From the NCBI GenBank assembly GCA_041744735.1, contig JBGTKH010000417.1:1-12079 (forward strand): a stretch of 12,079 nt of DNA. Reading direction: 5' to 3'. Of the stretch, positions 6,834-12,079 are shown piece by piece (position 1 is the first letter of the stretch; the number at the start of each line of letters is the position of its first letter). Below the pieces are notes generated by a model. It was not told the DNA's origin. It did no database searches and saw only the letters and a list, made by a program, of their open reading frames with translations. The position numbers and the translations under genes are program-made. This DNA comes from JBGTKH01 sp041744735. GTDB taxonomy: Bacteria > Planctomycetota > Planctomycetia > Pirellulales > Pirellulaceae.

Positions 6834-6984
6834 GGTAGTGTCCCAATATCGTGTTGCTAACGAAAATGAACGAGGGGTGGCTGGGGCTGAGTCCGCGAAG
6901 CTCCATTGCGCCGCAAGCTGGGGCTTCGCGGACTCAGCCCCAGCCACCCAAAACCGCTCAGCAACACAAAGTTGGGACACTACC
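6834..6984. mobile_element. 151-bp MITE with 8-bp target duplication
   Basis: The ends are GGTAGTGTCCCAA (6834-6846) and its exact reverse complement (6972-6984). Further pairing of GTGTTGCT (6851-6858) with AGCAACAC (6960-6967) makes imperfect terminal repeats of about 25 bp. The element is flanked directly by the duplicated octamer GGATTTTT (6826-6833 and 6985-6992), a clean target-site duplication and strong evidence of transposition. Inside lies a perfect 27-bp inverted repeat (6875-6901 and 6923-6949, beginning GGGTGGCTGGGGCTGAGTCC) around a 21-base loop. There is no transposase, so it is non-autonomous. An 8-bp duplication occurs in several IS families (for example IS6, IS66, ISL3, IS1595); I cannot assign one. 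Confidence 0.85.
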
Positions 6985-7076
6985 GGATTTTTCGATTTCG
7001 GATCAGCGGACCAAGTTGTCCAACTCTATCCCAAAACTCCAAAAGCGGCGACGAGTCGCCGGACTCCGAAAGGACC

Positions 7077-7082
7077 GAGGAG
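7077..7082 (+). promoter_or_regulatory. Ribosome-binding site of the GAF-adaptor gene
   Basis: GAGGAG lies 9 bases before the ATG at 7092. It decides the start, because the open frame continues upstream through the repeat region. It follows the right-hand GC hairpin repeat by only three bases. Confidence 0.75.
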
Positions 7083-7091
7083 AATTCTGAA

Positions 7092-8978
7092 ATGGACTTT
7101 GCCGCCGACAGCGTGAGTATCGTGAGCCCGCATTGGACCGGCGCAAAGAGCGCACCGGCCGCTGTGCCGCGCGGCATCGAGTTACGTCAGCTTCAGCAAA
7201 AACTGCTGCACGCGGTGACGGCCAACCGCGATCGCGAGGCCATGCTGTCAGCCGTCTCGCTGACGGTTGCGGGAGCGATCGGCTCTGTGTCGCTGCAGTT
7301 CGCCCTGTGCGACGAGACGCATGGTCTCACACTTCAACCGAGATTTCCCGGCAATGATGCAGCGCTGGCCAATGTGCCCGACGAACTGTTGTTGCGCATT
7401 TGCCAAACCGTGTGTGAACAAGGCGAGCATCAAACGCCCCGTTTCCGCGACGCTGAAAAGATCATCATTGCCACGCCGGTCACCGTTCCTCGTCTGCCGC
7501 CCGGAGCGGTTGCTTTCGTCCTGCCGGCGGAAACGCAATCACTGGAGTCCATGACGGCCGTGCTGCAATTGGTGGCGGCGCACGTCACGCTTTGGTCCGT
7601 GCTGCAAGATTCGCTTCGCGCCGAAGCAGAAACGCAGACCTTCGCGGCCGTGTTGGAACTGGTGGGCAAATTGGAAAACGCCCGCGATTTGCGGCACGCC
7701 TGTTTCACTGCGGTCAGCGAACTAGAGCAGCACCTTGGCGGTCAGCGTACGGCGATCGGTTTACGTCACGGACACAAACAGCGCTGCCGCCTGCAAGCCG
7801 TGTCGCGTACGGCGCGTTTCGACAAGCATTCCGAATTCGTCCGCGGCATCGAAGCGGCCCTGGACGAAGCACTAATGCGCGACGCGCTAACTGTATGGCC
7901 CGCAGCATCGGAATCCGAACGGCATTCGACACGCGCTCATCAACGACTCTGCTCGTTGGCCGACTGCACGGCGATTATTACTGCGCCGCTGCGGGACGAG
8001 CAGGGCGAAGCGGTCGGGGCGCTGCTGGTTCTCGGCACACACGAACTCGTCGAGCGTCCCGAAACGCTGCCGTTTCTGCGAGCATGTGAAACACCCGTCG
8101 GCTCATGCCTACGACTGCTCAGGCGTGCGCAGCGCGGCCCGCTCGCACGTTGGACGCACACGGTATGGTCGCGTCGCAAATCGTGGCGAGTTCGAGCGGC
8201 ACTGGCGGCATGCGTGCTGCTGGCCGCGGTGCTCGCCATCCCCATGCCGTACAAGGTGGGCTGCGATTGCAAACTGCAGCCAGTCACGCGGCGATTCGTC
8301 GCGGCTCCCTACGACGCGACGTTGGAGAAGTCGTTGGTCGCACCCGGTGATTTGGTTGCGCAAGACCAGGTGTTGGCTCGCTTGGACGGCCGCGAAAGCC
8401 GCTGGGAACTGGCCGGGCTGACGGCTGACTATAACCGGGCCGGCAAACAACGCGACGCGGCGATGGCCGTTCACAACGTGGCCAACGCACAACAAGCCAA
8501 ATTGGACATGGAACGCTTGGAATTGAAGATCCGGCTGCTCGAACATCGTGCCACAAATCTGGAAATCAAGAGCCCGCTCAACGGCATCGTGGTCAGTGGC
8601 GATTTGGAGAAGGCCGAAGGTGCGCCGCTGTCGATCGGCCAAACGCTGTTCGAGATCGCTCCGTTGGATCAGATGATCGTCGAGATCGCGGTCCCCGAAG
8701 ACGACGTGGCATATGTGAAGGCCGGCGACGAAGTGGTCGTGCGGCTGGACGCCTATCCCGAACAGCGCTGGACCGGAACTGTCGCCAAAATTCACCCCCG
8801 CGCCGAAATCCGCGACGAGCAAAACGTCTTCGTCGCGGAACTAACGTTCAAAAACCAAAACAGCCTGCTCCGCCCCGGCATGAACGGCCACGCCAAAATC
8901 ACCGGCCCCCGCCGCCCACTAGCCTGGAACCTGTTCCACAAACCCTGGAACTGGGCAGTTGCAGCGCTCGGCTGGTGA
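7092..8978 (+). CDS. GAF-domain protein fused to a membrane-anchored HlyD-type adaptor
   Basis: A 628-residue protein with an unusual two-sided architecture. Residues about 30-360 are soluble and free of signal peptide. A GAF-like domain (about 176-340) starts at AETQTFAAVLELVGKLENA and ends with ITAPLRDEQGEAVGALLVLG, the typical last GAF strands. The preceding part (about 30-165) has a similar pattern and may be a degenerate second GAF. A basic stretch (RRAQRGPLARWTHTVWSRRK) precedes one membrane helix, about 368-386 (ALAACVLLAAVLAIPMPY). The rest is adaptor: first lipoyl half-motif LEKSLVAPGDLVAQDQVLARLD, a short coiled coil, second half-motif IKSPLNGIVVSGDLEKAEG, then a beta-barrel ending LLRPGMNGHAKI. 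I infer a cytosolic sensory or assembly domain joined to a periplasmic adaptor. The start is set by GAGGAG at 7077-7082. It lies between the other two adaptor genes; the next gene starts 169 bp downstream. Confidence 0.85.
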   Translation: MDFAADSVSIVSPHWTGAKSAPAAVPRGIELRQLQQKLLHAVTANRDREAMLSAVSLTVAGAIGSVSLQFALCDETHGLTLQPRFPGNDAALANVPDELLLRICQTVCEQGEHQTPRFRDAEKIIIATPVTVPRLPPGAVAFVLPAETQSLESMTAVLQLVAAHVTLWSVLQDSLRAEAETQTFAAVLELVGKLENARDLRHACFTAVSELEQHLGGQRTAIGLRHGHKQRCRLQAVSRTARFDKHSEFVRGIEAALDEALMRDALTVWPAASESERHSTRAHQRLCSLADCTAIITAPLRDEQGEAVGALLVLGTHELVERPETLPFLRACETPVGSCLRLLRRAQRGPLARWTHTVWSRRKSWRVRAALAACVLLAAVLAIPMPYKVGCDCKLQPVTRRFVAAPYDATLEKSLVAPGDLVAQDQVLARLDGRESRWELAGLTADYNRAGKQRDAAMAVHNVANAQQAKLDMERLELKIRLLEHRATNLEIKSPLNGIVVSGDLEKAEGAPLSIGQTLFEIAPLDQMIVEIAVPEDDVAYVKAGDEVVVRLDAYPEQRWTGTVAKIHPRAEIRDEQNVFVAELTFKNQNSLLRPGMNGHAKITGPRRPLAWNLFHKPWNWAVAALGW

Positions 8979-8986
8979 CGTCACTG

Positions 8987-9155
8987 GTCAGTTGTCAGTC
9001 GTCAGTCGTCAGTGGTCAGTGGCAAAGAATTGGATGCGAAAGAATGAAAAACACCGCGGACACTCATAACCCCTGACCACTGACACCGCTGCTGACAACT
9101 GACAACTGACAACTGACAACTGACCAATGACCAATGACCAATGACCAATGACCAA
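8987..9155. repeat. Inverted 7-bp tandem arrays running into the M50 gene start
   Basis: On the left, five heptamers GTCAGTT, GTCAGTC, GTCAGTC, GTCAGTG, GTCAGTG occupy 8987-9021. On the right, four TGACAAC units (9093-9120) run directly into five TGACCAA units (9121-9155). GTCAGTT is the reverse complement of AACTGAC, so the two sides can pair into a long imperfect hairpin around an unremarkable spacer (9022-9092). The TGACCAA part creates an ATG every 7 bases in rotating frames (9127, 9134, 9141, 9148, 9155). Of these, the one at 9148 reads into the M50 gene. The array therefore supplies both the 5' untranslated region and the first codons of that gene. Confidence 0.9.
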
Positions 9156-11328
9156 TGACCGTGACCATAGCATTCGCGAATTAGGTCAAGCGCGGCTCAC
9201 GTTGCGCGGCGATTTGATCTTTGCGCCGCAGTCGTTTGGTGGGCAGGGCTGCTATGTCGTCGAGGACCCGCTGAACTCGAAGTTCTATCGCATCGGCGCC
9301 GCGGAATACGCTTTTATTTCGCTGTTGGACGGCCGGACATCGGTGGCCGAAGCGATGCAGATGACGGCCAGCGCATCGCCGGCCGGCGGTCTTTCGGAAC
9401 AAGATGCGGCGTCGGTCTGCAAATGGTTGATCGACGCGGAACTAGCGACAACGACCGAATCGTCGAGTCCCGACCGCTTGTCAAACACGGCGCACAGCGC
9501 GGCTCGCCGCCGGCTGTGGCAACAGTGGAACCCAGTCGTGGTGCGACTGCCGTTGGTGCGGCCCGACCGATTCCTTGAAAAGCTAACGCCGTGGTTAAGT
9601 TGGCTTTACACGGTGCCCGCGATGGTCGTCTGGAGCATCGTGCTGCTGCTGGCCGCGTATCACGTGACAGCAAACTGGAGTTGTGTGGCCGTATCGTCTC
9701 AAGGTGTTCTCGCGCCGAGTAATTGGTTGTGGCTGGGTGCATGCTGGATTGTGTTAAAGTGCGTGCACGAACTGTCACACGGCATCGTCTGCAAACGATA
9801 CGGCGGCACGGTGCGCGAAGCGGGTGCGATGCTGATCGTGTTGGCTCCGATCGCCTACGTCGACGTGACCTCGTCGTGGCGGTTCCGCTCAAAGTGGCAA
9901 CGCATCTACACCGCGGCGGCAGGCATGTATGTCGAGCTGTTCATCGCAGCGGTCGCCGCATTGGTTTGGGCGTGGACCGATTCAGGTGTCGTCAACCACG
10001 TTTGCTTTAACGCCGCCCTGATGGCCAGCGTGACCACAATCCTGTTCAACGCCAACCCGCTGATGCGGTTCGACGGCTATTACATTCTGTCCGATTGGCT
10101 GGAGATTCCGAACCTGTACTCCGCCGGGCAACAATGTCTGCGCGACTTGGCACGGCGGCACATGCTGGGCATCCGAGCCGCGTTGCCCGCCGCTTCGCCG
10201 ACTCGCCGTTGGTTCATCGGGCTGTATGCCGTCGCGGCTCTCGTCTGGCGAGTAATCGTTTGTGCGGGGCTGATTGTCGTCGCGGCGACGCTGCTACATG
10301 GCGCTGGCATTGTGTTGGCGGCGTTCGCGATTGTTGCGTGGACGGTCGTGCCAGCCGCTCGGTTCGTCAAGCAACTTTGTTATGGCAAATCCTGGGAGCG
10401 GCCGAATTGGACGCGGTTTGGCACGACCGTTGTTGTCGCGGCATCGCTGCTGCTTGCGTTTTTCGTCGTCATTCCCTGGCCCGGAGCCAGCCGCGCACCA
10501 GCGGTTGTTGAGTATTCGCCGTTGACCGTTGTACGCGCGGGCACGGCGGGATTCGTCAGCGAAGTCCGAATTCGCGCCGGCCAGTTTGTCAAGCAAGGCG
10601 AAGTGCTGGCCGTGCTGCGAAATGAAGAATTGGAATTCGAGCTCGCGGACCTGCAACTTGCTCTCGCGCAATCGCAACTGCTCAGCCGCGTCGCCGAACA
10701 GAAAGAGAAACTGGCCGAGCAACAGGCGGAGTGGGAGAAAGCCGAGGCGCTGAAGAAACGCATTGCGGAGAAGCAGCAGCAGGTGGACCGGCTGCTGGTG
10801 CGCGCACCACGCAGCGGCAAGGTCATCGGCCGCGACCTCGACACGCTGTCGGGCACTTACGTGAACGAGGGAACGCAACTTCTGGCGATTGGGGAAGAGA
10901 CGCAGAAGGAGTTGCAGATTTCTGTCGCTCAGGACGATCTCGATGCCTTCACCACGCGCGTGGGCCAACCGGTGAACGTCCGGTTTCCAGGTACCGGCCG
11001 CCGGAATTGCCGACTGGTGAAGCTGGAACCGCGAGCCAAACTCGAACCGCCGCACGCATCTCTATGTGCACCGCTGGGAGGTCCGCTGGCCGTGACAAAG
11101 AAAGAGACCGCGGCCGATGCGTCACAGGACCCATCCAAGCAATACGAGTTCGTTACACCGCGCTTCACGGGCACCGTCGAACTCGCCGCACCGCAAGCCG
11201 GCGATCTGCACGCCGGTCAACTCGGCAACGTTTCCTTTTGCGCTTTCCACGAAACGTTCGGCATGCACCTGTACAACGCCGCCGCCAACTGGTTGCGAGA
11301 CCGCATTCGCGCGCATCGCGCGGAGTAA
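9148..11328 (+). CDS. PqqD-like / M50 zinc metalloprotease / HlyD adaptor fusion protein
   Basis: A 726-residue membrane protein with three modules. Residues about 8-101 form a small PqqD-like domain (DLIFAPQSFGGQGCYVVEDP, FYRIGAAEYAFISLLDGRTS, KWLIDAEL), a fold that binds leader peptides in RiPP systems. Residues about 150-445 are a polytopic M50 (site-2-protease-like) core with the zinc motif HELSH (H207, E208, H211) and the distal NANPLMRFDGYY carrying the third ligand D309; I count about seven hydrophobic segments. Residues about 455-700 are a HlyD-type adaptor: GTAGFVSEVRIRAGQFVKQGEV, a Glu/Gln/Lys-rich coiled coil (500-548), VRAPRSGKVIGRDLDTLSGT, and a beta-barrel. The M50 part resembles peptide zinc metalloproteases such as YydH of Bacillus. 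Probable role: recognise, cleave or hand over an exported peptide. The start lies inside a 7-bp array with no Shine-Dalgarno; 9148 is the first usable ATG because the in-frame ATG at 9127 meets TGA at 9142. Confidence 0.88.
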   Translation: MTNDRDHSIRELGQARLTLRGDLIFAPQSFGGQGCYVVEDPLNSKFYRIGAAEYAFISLLDGRTSVAEAMQMTASASPAGGLSEQDAASVCKWLIDAELATTTESSSPDRLSNTAHSAARRRLWQQWNPVVVRLPLVRPDRFLEKLTPWLSWLYTVPAMVVWSIVLLLAAYHVTANWSCVAVSSQGVLAPSNWLWLGACWIVLKCVHELSHGIVCKRYGGTVREAGAMLIVLAPIAYVDVTSSWRFRSKWQRIYTAAAGMYVELFIAAVAALVWAWTDSGVVNHVCFNAALMASVTTILFNANPLMRFDGYYILSDWLEIPNLYSAGQQCLRDLARRHMLGIRAALPAASPTRRWFIGLYAVAALVWRVIVCAGLIVVAATLLHGAGIVLAAFAIVAWTVVPAARFVKQLCYGKSWERPNWTRFGTTVVVAASLLLAFFVVIPWPGASRAPAVVEYSPLTVVRAGTAGFVSEVRIRAGQFVKQGEVLAVLRNEELEFELADLQLALAQSQLLSRVAEQKEKLAEQQAEWEKAEALKKRIAEKQQQVDRLLVRAPRSGKVIGRDLDTLSGTYVNEGTQLLAIGEETQKELQISVAQDDLDAFTTRVGQPVNVRFPGTGRRNCRLVKLEPRAKLEPPHASLCAPLGGPLAVTKKETAADASQDPSKQYEFVTPRFTGTVELAAPQAGDLHAGQLGNVSFCAFHETFGMHLYNAAANWLRDRIRAHRAE

Positions 11329-11377
11329 AGGGCAGTGGTCCCCTTACAGCCATCAGCTACTCATTCTCCATTCCGAA

Positions 11378-11434
11378 CTCAGTACTCGGCTCAGTACTCG
11401 GTACTAAGTACTGTGTACTCGGCTGTGTACTTAG
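11378..11434. repeat. Degenerate AGTACTC tandem repeat after the M50 gene
   Basis: Successive variants of CAGTACTCGG (TCAGTACTCGGC, TCAGTACTCGGT, then AAGTACTGTGTACTCGG and TGTACTTAG) with irregular 7- and 12-base spacing. It is non-coding and of the same general kind as the heptamer arrays elsewhere in the window. It lies in the 260-bp gap between the convergent M50 and sigma-like genes; apart from two small hairpins the rest of this gap shows nothing recognisable. Confidence 0.65.
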
Positions 11435-11502
11435 TCCAGCGCTTTAGTCAAGTGCCTCTGTCGTCTCAAACGGCGTCTAACATCCAGATCGTTCTACCAA
11501 CG

Positions 11503-11580
11503 CCGGCCCACGTGATTGTATTACGTGGCCGGCCGTTACACGACGTAAAGGGTAACTCCGCTTTGCGGCCGTGTTTTTTT
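11503..11580 (+). terminator. Candidate termination region between convergent genes
   Basis: An imperfect hairpin CCGGCCCACGT / ACGTGGCCGG (11503-11513 with 11523-11532, one bulged base) is followed by a short hairpin CCGC-TTT-GCGG (11558-11568), then CCGTG and seven Ts (11574-11580). Neither is a textbook terminator: the first lacks a T-tract and the second has only a 4-bp stem. The position, between the ends of the M50 gene and the opposing sigma-like gene, makes a termination role plausible. Confidence 0.3.
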
Positions 11581-11588
11581 GCGCAGCG

Positions 11589-11963
11589 TTACTTGGCCGG
11601 GGCCATGGAATTGGCTGCCGAGTTATAGTCGTAGCCGCGCTCTTTCGCGAGGCGCATGATCTGCATGCGCACCCACCAGATCGCGTACCCACCTTCAAGA
11701 TTGTCGTCAGGCTGAAACCTGAGTTCGCGATCCGAGTATTTGTCAATGGCGGCCGCGAGGCCGGACATGCCGGCATCTCGTAAACTGTCGATGGGTATGT
11801 CGGATTGGTCGGCCAGCGGTGCAACAAGCTGAACAATCCAATGTGCGTTGCCATCCAACAGACGTTGGCGTGCGGAATCGTCACCAGACCAAAGTGCGAC
11901 GAAATACGCACTGATTTCAGAGTCAGTCAGACGTTTATAGCAATCGCGAGGTGGTGATACCAT
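11589..11963 (-). CDS. Small sigma-70-like protein with regions 1.2-2.4 only
   Basis: A 124-residue protein whose body matches the layout of sigma-70 regions 1.2 to 2.4. RLTDSEISAYFVALWSGDDSARQRLLDGN (11-39) corresponds to the region 1.2 to 2.1 helix. PIDSLRDAGMSGLAAAIDKYS (57-77) resembles the region 2.2 segment DLIQEGNIGLMRAVEKFD. YAIWWVRMQIMRLAKERG (93-110) resembles YAIWWIRQAITRAI of regions 2.3/2.4. The aromatic pair before region 2.4 is kept, but the usual KFSTYA run is replaced by PDDNLEGG. There is no region 3 or 4, so no -35-binding helix-turn-helix. The frame runs on to a TTG at 12047 inside an inverted repeat, so I prefer the ATG at 11963, although no Shine-Dalgarno is evident. It could be a reduced regulator, a region-2 decoy, or a decayed sigma gene; the stop is natural, followed by no recognisable region 3. 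Confidence 0.6.
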   Translation of the reverse strand: MVSPPRDCYKRLTDSEISAYFVALWSGDDSARQRLLDGNAHWIVQLVAPLADQSDIPIDSLRDAGMSGLAAAIDKYSDRELRFQPDDNLEGGYAIWWVRMQIMRLAKERGYDYNSAANSMAPAK

Positions 11964-11997
11964 TTGGCGTTCAGCGCTGTAACCGCGGCCGGGCTCA

Positions 11998-12079
11998 GAC
12001 GTACAGAATTCAATTTTGCCGGCGAAAACGCGACTTGAAAACACCAACCATGTACCGGCAAAATTGAATTCTGTACGTC
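11998..12079. repeat. 25-bp perfect inverted repeat at the right window edge
   Basis: Arms at 11998-12022 and 12055-12079 are exact reverse complements (beginning GACGTACAGAATTCAATTTT) around a 32-base loop. The right arm reaches the last base of the window, so the repeat may be longer. It lies directly upstream of the sigma-like gene and resembles a small MITE or REP-type element. Whether it was inserted into the promoter or 5' end of that gene cannot be decided here. Confidence 0.75.

Larger units (their letters stand above)
6793..7073. repeat. Pair of inverted GC-hairpin repeats flanking a MITE
   Basis: The 29-bp arms 6793-6821 (CCTTTCGGAGTGCGGCGACT type) and 7045-7073 are reverse complements at 27 of 29 positions. 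Each contains a GCGGCGAC hairpin, and the right copy is 34/35 identical over 7033-7067 to the copy at 3607-3641. They bracket nearly the whole 302-bp gap between the first and second adaptor genes. Between them lie the 151-bp element at 6834-6984 and about 50 bases with nothing recognisable. Confidence 0.8.

Noticed and set aside
9093..9155. Tandem array considered as a CRISPR array
   Set aside because: The units are 7 bp with no spacers, and no cas gene is present.
11329..11588. Search for a RiPP-like precursor peptide gene near the M50 protease
   Set aside because: No short frame with a start, ribosome-binding site and a leader/core-like composition could be supported here or in the gaps at 5449-5913 and 6790-7091.
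11477..11911. Minus-strand 144-residue open frame overlapping the sigma-like gene
   Set aside because: It overlaps in another frame the 11589-11963 gene, which has the more convincing sigma-70-like pattern; this frame shows no domain pattern and runs into the terminator-like region.
1..12079. tRNA, rRNA or known riboswitch
   Set aside because: No cloverleaf, rRNA core sequence or riboswitch consensus was recognised on either strand.

Overview
The window looks like chromosomal DNA of a planctomycete, probably a Pirellulales-type lineage. The gene content fits: membrane-anchored HlyD-type adaptors with extra cytosolic domains, a PqqD-like/M50/HlyD fusion protein, and a solitary sigma-70-like protein. 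The intergenic DNA is full of short nested inverted repeats and 7-bp tandem arrays, a style I associate with these genomes. The assignment comes from pattern recognition, not a database search.

Layout. Positions 3-1073 (+) hold the 3' part of an MFS transporter cut by the left window edge. Positions 1151-2095 (+) and 2345-3319 (+) encode the two enzymes of GDP-L-fucose synthesis, in the order GDP-fucose synthase then GDP-mannose 4,6-dehydratase, separated by a duplicated hairpin repeat. A gap of about 320 bp follows, containing a nested palindromic element, two 7-bp tandem arrays and a GC-rich hairpin. Next is a family-2 glycosyltransferase of the dolichol-phosphate-mannose-synthase type (3644-4492, +). 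These three genes suggest production and use of activated sugars for surface glycans. Facing them is a solitary phosphate-transporter ATPase gene, pstB (4564-5448, -).

From 5914 to 11328 (+) there are three co-directional genes that each contain a biotinyl-lipoyl/HlyD adaptor module. They are a secreted periplasmic adaptor (5914-6789), a GAF-domain protein fused through one membrane helix to an adaptor domain (7092-8978), and a 726-residue protein with a PqqD-like N-terminus, an M50 zinc metalloprotease membrane core (HELSH, NPLMRFDGY) and a C-terminal adaptor domain (9148-11328). This is the most interesting unit in the window. I infer a membrane assembly that recognises, perhaps cleaves, and exports a peptide or protein substrate. 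No ABC, RND or outer-membrane partner and no precursor peptide could be identified here.

The gaps inside this cassette are occupied by repeats. One is a 151-bp MITE-like element with terminal inverted repeats and a perfect 8-bp target duplication, inserted in what looks like the T-tract of a terminator. Another is a 7-bp array that runs into the start codon of the M50 gene. At the right end a small minus-strand gene (11589-11963) encodes a protein resembling only sigma-70 regions 1.2-2.4, and the window closes with a 25-bp inverted repeat pair.
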